NCBI GenBank assembly: GCA_030998225.1
Contig: JAPYXD010000754.1
Span: forward strand, 2,108,001 to 2,172,000
DNA length: 64,000 nucleotides
DNA from: Diplolepis rosae
Lineage: Eukaryota > Arthropoda > Insecta > Hymenoptera > Diplolepididae
Direction of reading: 5' to 3'
Made by a program: the position numbers and the translations under genes. The notes under the pieces are model-generated. The model did not search any database, was not told the origin of the DNA, and was given only the letters and a program-made list of their open reading frames with translations. Positions 23,337 through 35,803 of this stretch are shown here, piece by piece; within the stretch, counting starts at the first letter, position 1, and the number at the start of each line of letters is the position of its first letter.

Positions 23337-26300
23337 ATGCGGAACTTATGCTGGATATGCTGGTTTCTCTGGGAGAGTTTTCCAACTCTCGTTGCTCATC
23401 CCATATCGCCTATTTTGACAGGTACGAATTTAGTCCCACTGAGTCAATTTCTTGAATATTTTTATCAATTTTAGTAGAAATATGATTTTTATTATGCATT
23501 CATGAATTTGAGAAAGTATTTTCAAAAGCATGTGCATTGAAAAATCATATGAACTGTTGAGTTTAGATAAAATTATTAAAAATTGAATTTGATAGAGTAT
23601 TTTGGTTCTCAAGTCTGGTCCGATGTCTATGTTCATTGGTATCATATTTTCCGCAAACTACTGAACATTCTGCAAAATGTTTGTGAGGTACAAACAGTAT
23701 GAGTCCAGTGTCTTTACAATTCAGTAATATTTACAGAGTCTTAAACTAACTCTTTCTCCCAGTTTATTTATATTTTATATGTTTGATATGTGTTGCTTTT
23801 TTATTTCAAATTTATATATTATACATTAAAAACATGTACAAAGAATAGGAACTTCCTAAACACAAAATTACTTTAGTGTAACAGTTTATATTAGATAAAA
23901 CTAAAATATTGAAGAGATTTCTATTTTTCGTAGGTTCAGATGATTTTTGGCATCGAGAGCTTTATTGGTTAAAGTATGCACTTGGAGTTTTTGGCATTGG
24001 TATCACAGCTTTTACATTGGTCGGTTGTCTGTGTTGTCATCGAAGTCATCGGTCTAAAGGATTCCAGGTAATTATGAGACTCTACTTTAACTTTATTTTA
24101 TTTCTCACATATTTAGGGTAAGTGCACCTGATTTCTGTCAAAAAAGCTATTGGAATAGTGAACTTCACTTAATATGATCACAGCACAGCTTCATTTATGT
24201 ACACTTGCTGCATTGCTTTCTTTTTCTTTATAAATTTTTAAGTTTCATTGTTTACATGCGTGGTTTCTTGGCAAGGGTTTTCAAGACATTTAATATTTAT
24301 ATTCAGTGACCTCATAAAAATTTAACTATCTTGTTTCATCTGGGATAACCTACATAACTTACATTGACGTTTTGCATATCAATTAAAAAAATATGTCAAT
24401 AAAATATAAGTTGATATTCAAAACTGGAAATAGAAATACGGAGTGGCGTGAAATGTATTAAAACCATTCAAATAGGAAATTGAAACATCTTTGTGGTTAT
24501 TCTAAATATAAATTAAAAAACAAAGGAAAAATAAAAAATTACTTTTATTCTGAAAATATGTAGTTTATTTTATTATTAATTCATTATGTTCCACCGTAAT
24601 TACAATTGAATAATTTTGTAACTTATTAAATCAAAAAATAAAATTGAATAAAACTTTTAATTGAAGCTTTTGAAGGAGAAATGTTCTAAAATTTAATGAT
24701 TAAAATAATAAATTATCTATATTGAATGGTGCTCTTACCCTATATTGTTATCAATTGAATTGGAAACGAGGAAAATATTCCAATAATTTGTTTAATTATA
24801 GGGCAAAGGACAAGATAGCGCACAGGTAACTTTAATAACTTCCCATAGATGTTTTTTATTTATTTTATGCTTGAAAATTAATTATCTTTATTATATTAGG
24901 CAGAAATAATTTGTTCTTCTAAGAGAATTTTTTGTGACACAATTTCAAGATCTACTTTTTACATAATTTTATTATTTTCTTTCATTAAAACAACGGAATC
25001 TGTTAATGAAATGAATATGAATTTGTTAGAAACAATTTATCACATTGGCAAGTAATTCTCGGAGAAGAAAAATGTCCAATAGTTCCAAGTTGCACCTTCC
25101 ATCTTATTTACTATCTATTAATCTTGATTACTCTTACAAATATATTTAATATTATGTTTTTATTCCAGGAATTTAAAGATCAGAGAAGTGCTGACCACGA
25201 GACAACATTACATCACTCTTTCGTAGGTTTAGAACTTCAAGTTCCACGATCTGCAAATGTCAGAGATCAAATACAATTCGAACCTCTCCCTATTGAGCAT
25301 GTTATTCGCAAAAGTAATATTACGCACAAACCAAAACCTCCATCACCTACGTCCGTCTTCGAAGATGAAAATGGTGCAACGATTCAAGACTCATGTCGCG
25401 AGTGGTGTAACGCTACCGACTTACATTTATCTAGAGAAAAACTGAAATATTTACGAGAAATCGGACAAGGATGGTTTGGAAAAGTAGTAGAAGGTCGGGC
25501 TGATTTAGACAGTTTGAATGTAAATGATAAAATCGGAAATGTCGTAGTTAAAATTCTCTCAGACGAAGCAACTGTACAGGAAAAGGCGTGGTTCCTAGGT
25601 GAAGCTACGCCATATTTTAAACTTCGTCATCGTAATATTTTAACTTTAATTGGTTGTTGCCTCGAAACTGATCCGTACCTTTTAATATTTGAATCATGTC
25701 CATTTGGTGACCTCAAACATTTTCTTCGATCAAATCATGATCCTCAGTCACGGGACGCATTGTTGCAAGAAAATATGTTAACACGTATAGCTTTAGAAGT
25801 TGGTGCTGGGCTTCAGCATATGCACGATAATGGTTTTGCACATACGGATCTTTCAGCTAGAAATTGTCTTGTTGCAACTGACCTGTCAATAAAAGTAGGT
25901 GATTATGGAACTGGGGTAGAAAAATATCCACTAGATTATTATGTAATTGGTGATAGAGCATTGCCTATTAGATGGTCAGCACCGGAGTCGCTAGAATGCA
26001 CTGAAACTACGATTGAGACTCGAGACATTACGCCTTTTGCTAACATTTGGAGTTATGCGGTTCTCCTATGGGAAATAATGACATGGGGTGAAAGACCATA
26101 TGATGAATTGGATGATGAACAAGTTATTCAAATGCTGCTCTTTAAATCTGGATCGAAGTCAGTTAGCTTAGAACTAATATTGAAACGATTTAAAGACTAT
26201 TCATGTAGCTTATTGGAAGTTATTAATTTGTGTTTAGTCGTAGATAAAAGTAAAAGAATCTCATTAGAAAAAGCGCGTCAAATTCTTCTTGAAGAACATT

Positions 26301-29300
26301 TAAAGACGGAAGAATTCGAACACCGGTGGGAAACCTTGCGACCAAATGCAACCAATGGCTGTGCTAGAAGTGCTAGTTTAAAAGATCTTCGTGGAAGCGT
26401 TGATTCTGAAAGCTGGCCAAACTTGATTGAAGAAAAGGTAGTAACTAAACCTCAAGCAAGTTTTAGGCTCGGACCACAGGAATTAGTTAAAAATATTCCA
26501 GGTTCTAAATCTGAGATTCTATTCAGAGAATCTGATTCTGAAACTGAAGAAGAAAGCTGGAGAGTGAAAGTTGAACGTGGAGTGTACACGGAAAAAGTTA
26601 AGCTGAAATCTAAGTCTGTTACTGACTTAATGATTCTTGTACATATTGACTCTGATTCTGATGCAGATTGGTCTTTAGGACCGCAAGTAACAGAAAAATC
26701 TATAAAAAAGAGATTTACGCTTTTTGGCAGTGATACTGATGTTCGGAGTAAAACACTTGCCAATGAATTCGATCAGGAGTTGAAGAAAATTCGAGATACG
26801 TCAATTACGACAAAACCTCCAAAATTAACTACTGATCATAAGAAAAATTCTTTATCTCTCGATTCTGATAAAGAATGTTCCATGAACGGTAAACTACTTC
26901 AGAACTTTAATATTACAAAAGCCCACAAAGATGTACCTGACTATGATTCAAATGCTAATTTATCAGAGGAAATAGTCGAATCTCTCTGTAACGATAATAG
27001 CGCGTGCTTTTATAACAAATTTGAGGTGAAAAATGTAAATAGCGTTCAAGATGACGCGATAGACGTAATTTTATGGAATCAGGCCTTAGATTCTGCATTA
27101 GAAAAAAAAGTTTTCGAATGTGGATTGGACGATTTGACAAGTAGTCCTACAGCTCATTCAATTTTATACCATGAAAATCTCGAAATTGAGAGAAATAAAA
27201 ATGATGTATCTTATTCGAAGATTACAGAAATAAAAGCAGATCAGTGCCCTTCAGTAAAAAAGGAAAACAGTCTTCAAAATCTTTCGAAACCCGTTGAAGA
27301 CTGCAGTTCAGATGCTGTCTTTAGACGCAAAGAATCATGTGATAAAGCTTTTACTGAAAAGGTAGAAGAAAATGCGGATGAAGAACAACTCCGTGTTCTT
27401 TTAGAATTGGATTCTATTCTGGATGCTGAGTGTTCTGTATCCCTAACCGATTCTCTAGATTACAGCACTACACCTACAACATCAAAAAAAATTTGTAATG
27501 TAACACTTGTAAATAGGAATGAGGTAGAAATAGATGAAAATCACGTACCTAGTGATGATGAAGATGAATCAAAGGAGGAAAAACATAATGAACTCAAAGA
27601 AACATTGGTAGAAAGTGCATTAAGCATCCCTCCAGACGATACCGTTGAAACCAAAGGTCAAGAAATCCCAAAAAATAATGAACTTGAAAATAATAATAGT
27701 GATGCTTTAACTATCCCAAGTAAAAATGAACCTGATTGTATGAATACGTCAAATATGGCTAAAGATTATTGGATAGAAGAAGAAAATGATGAAGATAGTT
27801 CTACGGTAAGTTTGCATAGCGAAAATTCTTACGTATCTTTTAGTCTGGATGAAGAGTTTGTTGCGGCAATTCGAAATGAACTTAGGGAAAAATTGCCTCA
27901 AACTCAAATGTCTGTTATTGAATTACCAGATTTACGAGACGAGGATGAACCGTCCATTTGTAGCGACAGAGATAGTAACAATTGGGATGACGATGATCTT
28001 CCGGACTTAACAAATCGTCCTAGCGGTGTTGATATATCAATTAGATATAATATTTACGATACACCTCTTAGTCCTATTTTTGAAGAACGAGAGAGCAATG
28101 TAAATTCTGAGTCTATAGTTTTAAAAGATGAATCTAAAGATACATCTATAGCTTCAAAAGATTCAGTACCAGATGAAGATTTACTTCTCATGGATACTCA
28201 AATGAGCAAATGTGCGTCGTTTGAAAATAATGAATATTTGCGAGAAAATACGCCTGTAAATATGAAAAGAAAATTTCCTGAATCAGAAAATGATAATTCA
28301 ACAAATGAACAGGTTGATTATAGCAATGAAGCTTATTTGTATAATGAAATGGGTAAAACTAGCCAAGGAGCTTTGTTACCGAGCCCTGAAGAAGAATCTA
28401 GATGGCAGCAACATCCTTCCTCTTTAGGTCTCCCGCTTCCTCTACATTTACAAATTCAAGGCGATTTAATGTCTACAAGTTTCGTGGGTGGAAATGATTG
28501 GGACAGCCAAGAAGAGAATGAGGATGTGGACGAAGAAGAAGAAAATGACGTTGACGACGACGATGAGGAGGACGACGATGCTAATAATGATGAAGAGGCA
28601 GATGAGGAAGAAAATAGTTCGAGCTCAGGAGAATTTGTTTACAAGGTGTGTGTTTAAGGTTCTGGTATCATAATTTCAGTAGAATATAATCATAAGTGAA
28701 ATCTGCATATGCAATACAGAAAAATTAAAATTATTTCAGCAATACAACACTAGTCTTAGTGCCAGTGATGTTGTGATTCAAAGTCGAATGGATCAAGCTG
28801 AAAAAGAAGAAGTACAAACAGAGAAAGGAAAACAAATGGATTGTGAAAGTAATGATGATGAAGACGATGGTGATTGCGAAGATGATGACGAGGAAGAATT
28901 TACACCATCAGCATGGGACGCAAATTTAGCTCCTCACAGATCAGCTCTTAGATCTCCTGATAAAACATTAAAATCGAATGTAAGTAAAACAACGGTACCT
29001 GTTTTTAAATACGTTTGCAGTAATAATAGCAATGTTTACATTGGTATTTTTACTTCCTTCGCTGCAATAGGATGATTTGGTAGGTGTATTACGCTTTTAA
29101 AATAACGTTTTAAAACCACTTTCTTTTTTATTACTCAAACTATAAACTTATTTTCTACTTTTAAACTCTTTGATAGAATGGATTTTTTTCTCGATTATTT
29201 AACTTTTTCACTTTGAGATTATTTTTATACACTCAAACAAGAAAATAGATCGACGAAGTACAATTTGTACAGGATCAAAAGAAGACCGTGTGGTTTAAGA

Positions 29301-30053
29301 AACAACGTTATCATTGTGTATACGAATATCCAAAAGAAGCTCCAACCTGTGTTAAAGACCCAATTTCTACGCAGTGGGAACCGACATCTTACGCAGGTAA
29401 CTTGGATTTGTTTTAGATTTTAATTCAATTCAAGAATAATTAATGCACGGAAACTAATGGAAAATACATATTTCGTTAAAAGACAATGACATTTTTTTTG
29501 ATAGATTGGGAAGAGATGATAAGTGAACCAAGATTGGATCTTTATTCTATAGATGATGACACAACTTCCAGTAAGCCAATAGCAACATTTATATTTTTTC
29601 TTTAAATCTTCTATGATAAACTTTCTTCAAACTCTACTTATTTTTTCAGGGGATGAAGAATTTTGCATTAGTAGTTCAAACCGTCCTTTTCAATTTCAAA
29701 GTGGTGATGGCTCTTATGTAAGTCAATTTTTTCCTGGGGCAGAGGCTGAAGACCAGGGTCAGTCTCGAGCGCAAGAGGAACAGCAAACACAGCATCACCT
29801 TCAGAGAGAAAAAGAAGACGAACCAGAAAGTCAACAAAATAGACAATTGGGTGAATTAAGACATACAAGAGATCGTTTGAAATTGAATCTTACAACATCA
29901 AACGATGTTGCAGGAACTACAGTGTGTACTACCGCCAAACAAAGTAATAATAATAATAACTATAATAGTGATGAGAAGCAACTGTTTGCAGTTGACGAAA
30001 TGTGCAATGATAATATACTACAACCGGTTGATTCTCCCAAATCTAATAAATAA
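23337..30053 (+). CDS. LMTK: Lemur tyrosine kinase-like protein kinase (LMTK/AATYK family)
   Basis: Exons 23337-23421, 23934-24067, 24802-24825, 25169-28645, 28740-28979, 29249-29396, 29505-29570 and 29650-30053 give 1,525 residues. A hydrophobic N-terminus (MRNLCWICWFLW) is followed by a second helix (YALGVFGIGITAFTLVGCL), then a cytoplasmic kinase domain near residues 175-445. The kinase has the glycine loop GQGWFGKV (about 180), VVVKIL, a catalytic loop HTDLSARNC (about 306) and DYG where most kinases have DFG (about 326). DYG and the reduced HxD context are typical of LMTKs. The tail is long, acidic and probably disordered, with a run of Asp/Glu near 28520-28620. Near the C-terminus KKTVWF (about 1331) resembles an RVxF docking site for protein phosphatase 1, a known LMTK2 partner. 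The family acts in endosomal traffic and neuronal signalling. Confidence 0.9.
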
Positions 30054-31078
30054 AGAGAACAATTAGTGGAAGAATCGCATTTATATGTAAATTTAAAGCA
30101 CTACGAAAAAAGTTATTGAAAAAGGAGTCGCTCATAAATCACCCTTGAACAATATCTCTTCCGTAGAAAAAATAATCATTGGCCTGACATATTCTCAATT
30201 CTATTGGCCAAAGTCCGTCCAAGATCTCATGGAGATCTTATCTATGAAAATATTTCTTGGTGAGATTAATATTGCAATTTTAATTTGTTGTAAATAGTAC
30301 AGGTGTAGAATTGCGATTGTAATTAATAACTTTTAAATCACATCATTTATGTGCGATAGTAAGCTGTAAATTATTCAATTTAATATTCATCAATTCACCG
30401 GCTTTAACAGTATGTGGCGCGGCTTAATGTCTTACTTCTGCGACATAAAAATTAGTTTTTTTTCTAAGCCTATTTTTGAAATTATTCACTCGTTTAGTTT
30501 AATTGATCAGATTTTGTCTTTTAAATTTTGTTTACTGATTTACTAATATAGTATCAATGGAGTTAATAGTGATATTGATATATTAATATTATTCTCATAT
30601 TTACGAGTATCACCACGACCAATGATTGCAGATTAATCCGATTTGTATTAGTACAAGAGCATATTATATATTTGCTATCGCATGTTAAAGGGTGTCATCA
30701 TGGTTGAATTTTATATAAACATTTTATAGGACCAGTATAAAATTAATTGTATTTGTTCTGTTGATCTTTTAATATACTGCCTTGATTAAAAGGTTGATAA
30801 TTGTACAAATTTCGGAATTGTAGTTGATCCTTGTATTGAACCCCTAATCGGCCAAGTCTGTTCCAAAGTCAATTCCTGGTACTAAAAAAAGCAACATGTA
30901 CTAGGATCTTTTTCAATTTCTTTTAAATCGTTTTAAAAAAATGTATTCAAATATATTACAATTTACACTTCATTTTTTAAGGAATTTTATTAGAAAATTA
31001 GCACAAACTGCTTGTTTACTTTTTTGCAAATAAGAATGTGTGAATTTAAAAAACGTCATTTTATTCTAAATTTCAATC
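30054..31078. other. Convergent 3' regions of LMTK and WDR13
   Basis: A+T-rich with no supported ORF. It should hold the 3' UTRs of both genes. No mobile element was recognised. Confidence 0.5.
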
Positions 31079-32811
31079 TTAATTATTACGCCAAATGATA
31101 ATTAATCCCTGGTAATCAGCTGTTGCAAGTAGAGACTCGTCATAATTAAAAGAAAGCGCTACTACAGGAGAAGCATGACCAAGTAGGCGATTCACTCTTA
31201 CAGCTTTTCCTTCTTTAGTGGAATCTAACAAGTGAACAGAGCCATCTTCAGATCCCGTGGCTATCAAGCTTGCTCCCATTTGGGGACAGAACGTTGACCG
31301 TATGAGGTGATGCCTAAAAATTAATTTCCATTTGAAATTTAGGTTAAACATGTGTAAATTATAATTCAAAACTTAAGTGATAATCTGCGCTATGGAAAAT
31401 ATAAATAAAAAATGTAAGTACAGGAAATTTTACTTTAAAAATAATACATTTGGCATATTTTCTTCTTTCTAAAAAAACTTAATATTTCGAAAAAATTTTA
31501 AATCTTGTTCAGCTACCTGTGCTTGATAGGATACTTTTTCCAAAGTATCAATAAGCCTTGGTCATCAGCAACACGAAACAATGATACAGCATTGCAAGCA
31601 CTACTTATTAATAGTGTAGGCCAAGGAAATTCTTTTGAAAGCCATGTTCGCCATGAAATACTGGTTACTGGTCCTCCAATATCTTCTATCCGTCGAAGCT
31701 TAGACAACCTTTGAGATCCAGGTACAAGACGAAACGAAACGACAACTCCTCGATCATTACCTGCCCAAAGAAGAGTACCTCCACTTTCTTCACACGCTAT
31801 TGACAAAATCTAAATGTAAAATTATTTTTATTACTAATGATTCGAAACTTTGTGTTTAAATGTGTCCAAATGTGATCGTGAAAATAGATTTAACCTTTCC
31901 ACTCATCTTTGAAGTTCCATTTCGTGTATATTTCCCTGTAGAGACATTTACGATTTGTAAATATCCTTGGGAATTGCCGGTAATGACCAAATTATTGTTA
32001 GCAGGTACAAAAGCGCAAGAAAGAACCTCTGCTTTCATTGGATCACTGACTACTCTTAAACATTCTAGATTTAAATCTAAATGTAATTGCCAAAGGCGAA
32101 CAGTAGTATCCAATGATGATGAAACTATCAGGTCATTACTCATACTCCAATCGATAGCAGTCACGCCTTTTTTATGTCCTCCCACAAGACAAATAACTCT
32201 TGGAGGTACACTAGCCGCCTCACAAATAGATATATGACCATCGAAAGAAGCACAACAAAGTTTTGATCTGTCATTATTGGCAAACTTAATCATGGATAGT
32301 GCTGCAGTGTGCTGATCAAAAATATGGTGTACCCCATCAAATGCAAAATTTTCGGCTGTCGTTCTCTGGTGATTTACGTTCAAAGTTCTTGAAATCTCCG
32401 CATTTCTTTCATCGTGTAAGGAATTTGCAATGCTATTTGACTCACTGGTTTCTCCATAACGATGACGAAGTAAAATACTGCGTAACTTCAAGTAACTTAT
32501 CTGCACTCTAGATTGATTATTTTGTTTTTCACAAAGTAACTGGCTTCTCCGGCGAATATATATCATTCCTAAATAGAGTGTTTATATTACATCATTTTGT
32601 AAATGACACTGATTTATTGAGATAACAGTAAGAAGAACTTAGGACAGTTACGCGTACTAAATTCTTAATCCCCTAAAATATTTAATTATTCAAGTAACAT
32701 ACCAAATCTCGAATCACCTGGAACACGTTGCGAATTAAATTTAGCATCAAGAGCAAACACTTGTTGATGCCAGGAAGTAATTGCTTTGTTTGTTAAATAC
32801 GCAGAACTCAT
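31079..32811 (-). CDS. WDR13: WD repeat-containing protein 13
   Basis: Exons (minus) 32811-32703, 32568-31895, 31809-31517 and 31313-31079 give 436 residues (human WDR13 has 485). It matches WDR13 by an N-terminus with WHQQVFALDAKFNSQR, then IYIRRRSQLL, ENFAFDGVHHIFDQH and WSMSNDLIVSSSLDTTVRLW, followed by NNNLVITGNSQGYLQIVNVS, WAGNDRGVVVSFRL, TGSEDGSVHLLDS and the ending LATADYQGLIIIWRNN. These are WD40 blades forming one beta-propeller. WDR13 is a mainly nuclear protein of incompletely known function in vertebrates. The insect protein lacks part of the region between the N-terminus and first blade. It converges on LMTK. Confidence 0.93.
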
Positions 32812-33303
32812 TATCAATTGCTTTTTATAGCTACTTTATTACATTATAATAGAAGTATATTAAAATAATATCACATATATATTAAAGTCCTTATTGTAAG
32901 GTATACAATATACAGAACACCTGTAAAATAGATTTATAAAGAATTAATTTAAATATTATTAAAGATAGAATAAACATTTTATGAGGTTATATTGTTGTTA
33001 TTAATGAAGAAATAAATTTTGAACACAAAAAACATGGTAATAAGAGTTACTGTAATAATTGTGTTTCAGTATATTTGAAAATATCAAAAATATTTTTTTC
33101 TTACCAATTTTCCATAATTTACTATGCAATTATGCATATGTGTGCATAAATATTAAATACTAAACATCAGTGGATCAGAGATCAGAGGGGAGGTGCAGTC
33201 CCATGGCCATGGAAACGTAAAGCCAAAAGCGCGAAAATTATAAGAGAGATAAAGAGATGTATATCTGTGTGTCCCTTTCACTCTTATGATATTTTATGCT
33301 TTC
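32812..33303. other. WDR13 upstream region with half of an inverted-repeat element
   Basis: A+T-rich DNA to about 33170, then a sequence opening GTGCAGTCCCATGGCCATGG (33194-33213) that resembles the TIR of the element at 12764-12906. It includes a similar interior (AGAGATAAAGAGATGTATAT). It appears to have been cut off or rearranged by the element starting at 33304. Confidence 0.4.
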
Positions 33304-33453
33304 AGGGTGGCGTCCCATGACAGCGTAAAACGAAAATCAGCAAACGCACAGCTAATCACAGGACAATTTTGAGAAGTCAGACTTCTAAAGATGTTTAGTG
33401 ATTGGCTGTGCGTTTTCTGCTTTGCGTTTTACGTTGCCATGGGACACCACCCT
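33304..33453. mobile_element. 150 bp palindromic MITE
   Basis: The left arm AGGGTGGCGTCCCATGACAG and the right arm (reverse complement AGGGTGGTGTCCCATGGCAA) match for about 55 bp, including AACGCACAGC. Read without the first A it is flanked by TCA on both sides (33302-33304 and 33453-33455), a possible 3-bp duplication. Its end sequence resembles that of the THAP-carrying element at 43704, which starts GGCTGGAGTCCCATGA. Confidence 0.65.
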
Positions 33454-33484
33454 CACCTTCGGTTTCAAGCAAAGTAAATGATTT

Positions 33485-33539
33485 CACCATAGGATGAAAA
33501 GAGTTAGTTATTACGTCGGCCTCTTTTCATCCTATGGTG
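33485..33539. repeat. Perfect 19-bp inverted repeat
   Basis: CACCATAGGATGAAAAGAG (33485-33503) is repeated exactly in inverted form at 33521-33539 with a 17-base spacer. It lies between two MITEs and may be a very short internally deleted element. Confidence 0.8.
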
Positions 33540-33556
33540 GAAGTATTTACTTCTTA

Positions 33557-33719
33557 TGGTGCATTTATACCTCTATCTGCCTGACCGGTGCGGACAGCAA
33601 ATACATAAGAGTAAAGGAGACAGACAGTGTAAAATTGGACAAAAAGAAACGTCTGTCTTTTTTGCTGTTATGTATTTGCTGTCCGCACCGGTCAGGCAGA
33701 CAGAGGTATAAATGCACCA
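33557..33719. mobile_element. 163 bp MITE with TTA target duplication
   Basis: TIRs of about 70 bp, TGGTGCATTTATACCTCTAT at the left and the inverted AGAGGTATAAATGCACCA at the right, also sharing CTGACCGGTGCGGACAGC. The arms are nearly identical, which suggests a fairly recent insertion. TTA flanks both ends (33554-33556 and 33720-33722), as in PIF/Harbinger-type elements. Confidence 0.78.
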
Positions 33720-33723
33720 TTAA

Positions 33724-34085
33724 GGCCATGGATCCATCGGACCACGTGACTAAATTATACATTAATTCGTTCATGTGAGATAACTTTTTTAATTTACAAA
33801 GTATCTTTCTGAAAATTTGGGAAACGTAAACAAAAGACAATAAAGCACGTCTGTTAAACTCTTTTTAGTAAGAATTTTGAAAAAATTTGAAAACTTATCG
33901 ACAATTATTACAGTTGAATGTAAAATTTTTTGCAAAATTTCCATTCAAACGAAGTTGGCAGATGTTCCCTACCATGTTCTGTAGTATTTTCTAAATTTTC
34001 GGGAAGATATTTTGTAAACTAAAAAAATGATCTTACAGAAACTTTTACAGGGATTTTGTCACGTGATCTGGTCGATCCAAGGCCA
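33724..34085. mobile_element. CACGTGAC-family inverted-repeat element, copy 2
   Basis: The left end GGCCATGGATCCATCGGACC and the inverted right end GGTCGATCCAAGGCC share the CACGTGA core with the copies at 22675 and 59678. It begins immediately after the 33557-33719 MITE. The right target site is not clear. Confidence 0.5.
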
Positions 34086-34390
34086 ATGCTATTGAGATAA
34101 CCAAGTTGACGTCACAGGCCATGTGGTAGGGATAGACTGTAAGTAAGGTTGGTCTTGGACGAAAGAAATATATGGGAATCATTGGGAAATTGATAAAACA
34201 AAATTTTCTAGCGTAAAAGTAAGTCATAAATCTATTAATAATTATATTTTTCAAGTGTAAAATTCATTTCCGCCTGTTTTGAGTACCTACTTGTCGTTTG
34301 TCATTCTTTTAATTTTTTAATATAAAATAAAATGTCATAAATTTGTAAATTGGAGTACAAGTTAAGCGTTCTGTACACAGTAATAATGGG

Positions 34391-34906
34391 TAGGGGTGTA
34401 AGTCCATGAAACGTTTCAATGAAACATTAAACATTTCGTGAAACGATGAAACGTTTCATGGACCAAAGTTTTACAAACATGAATGCGCATGCGCACTCAT
34501 GCCAGGTTGAACTTATATTATTCGAATCGTATTCATTTGTTCGGATGTTTTTTGATGTGATGCAAGATGGTTTACCGGTACTTGTCGACATAATAGTGTG
34601 CGTTTAAAGTATAATAAAAAGTTCTTGGAAAATGGGTCACCAGAAGCACAAATTAATTATAAGACAATAAATTTAAAAAAATAAAATACTAAATAATTTA
34701 CATTTGACTCACGTGATTTAATCTTTCTAATTAGTTCAAATTATTTGTTTATTCAAATTTTCTATATAAATTAGTTATTTATTTGATTATTTATGCAATT
34801 TATTTATGAATTTTTAAAATTCAAATAGTTTGAATTTTCCCGCCATTATGCTTGAAACTTTGGAAACTTTTCATTTTTCCAAAGTTTGATTAAACTTTAC
34901 AACCCT
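34391..34906. mobile_element. hAT-like non-autonomous element, TAGGGGTGTAA ends
   Basis: Ends TAGGGGTGTAA and the inverted TTTACAACCCTA, with a 6-of-8 match between flanks (ATAATGGG and TTCATGGG), which would fit an eroded 8-bp hAT duplication. Just inside the left end is a palindrome built from TCCATGAAACGTTTCA (34403-34418) and its inverse (34447-34462). No transposase frame is present. Confidence 0.5.
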
Positions 34907-34927
34907 ATTCATGGGATGGACGAAAAG

Positions 34928-35465
34928 CAGGGTTGTGCAGTGACGCGTCACTCGAGGTTTTTTACGTAAATTACCTAAGAGAGGTATTTTACGTAGAAAA
35001 CCAGTAAAATACCTAATAAATTACGTGCCAAGATGGCGGCCTTATAGAATTGTATATAACCTCACTTTTTCAAAGTTCCGTTCCCGAAGAGTTTGTTTTG
35101 AACATGAACATTGTTAATTGAATAATATCATTAATGTCGACTGAAAATAAACGGGGGAAAATAAAATCCCACTTCGGGCTTCCATATATTCCATGGAATA
35201 AATTGAACTTTCTGCGCCTGCAAGAGAAAAATGTTACACAATGTTTATTTTGTAGTAAAGTCCTAAAAAATGTTGGATATAATCGCCTTTTGGGTGAGGT
35301 TAGGTTTGTTCTTTGTTGGCGGGACCGAGAACGGGCATCGCAGGAGCGTTAAGTCCCGTATACACGTAATTTACATCGTGTAGAGAACTAGTGGGGTAAA
35401 ATACCTAGTAATTTACGGTAAAAAACTACGTAAATTACCTAGAGTATTTTACTTACCCAACTCTG
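34928..35465 (+). mobile_element. hAT-type element with BED-like finger fragment and exact 8-bp TSD
   Basis: Ends CAGGGTTGTG and the inverted CAGAGTTGGG, with an exact ACGAAAAG duplication (34920-34927 and 35466-35473). Subterminal stretches repeat TACGTAAATTACCT and GTATTTTACGTA. An open frame at 35134-35352 (+) encodes CLFCSKVLKNVGYNRL after HFGLPYIPWNKLNF, resembling the first half of a BED zinc finger, which hAT transposases carry at the N-terminus. The rest of the transposase is missing. The target lies within another MITE family (GTATTGGATAAAGTCACGTC follows the TSD), so it is a nested insertion. Confidence 0.8.
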
Positions 35466-35473
35466 ACGAAAAG

Positions 35474-35803
35474 TAGTATTGGATAAAGTCACGTCCACGA
35501 CATGGTCCTAAAGTCACTTCTTTCACTGAAGTATGTAATCACCTTTAGGGCCTTTAGGTTACAAACCTTACAAACATAGCTTTATGCTAACCTCCAAAGT
35601 TTCGCTTCATCCGCCGTTTTCCTTCATCTTTTATCAATTGAGGTGGTGGTTAGTGGTGGCTTCTACTTCTGAATGAAAAATCTATAGCATCGTTCAGCAA
35701 CAATATATAAAGCTGGGTATCTGGTGTACAGGTTTGAATTCTTCGTGCTGAGGAAACTGTCTCCTTCAGGTTTATAAAAAACTTTATAATTTTATTCGAA
35801 AAC
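35474..35803. other. Relic of GGGCATG-family MITE and PABPN1 upstream DNA
   Basis: Begins with TAGTATTGGATAAAGTCACG, a fragment of the family found whole at 45237-45439. It then becomes ordinary DNA likely to include the PABPN1 promoter or an untranslated leader. No gene is supported apart from the small ORF at 35804. Confidence 0.4.

Noticed and set aside
26452..26763. 103-codon frame on the minus strand inside LMTK exon 4
   Set aside because: It lies antisense to a long, well-supported kinase exon and has no recognisable domain; it is a shadow of the real frame.
31860..32237. 125-codon plus-strand frame opposite WDR13
   Set aside because: Antisense to WD40-coding exon 2 of WDR13, whose protein matches the family throughout.
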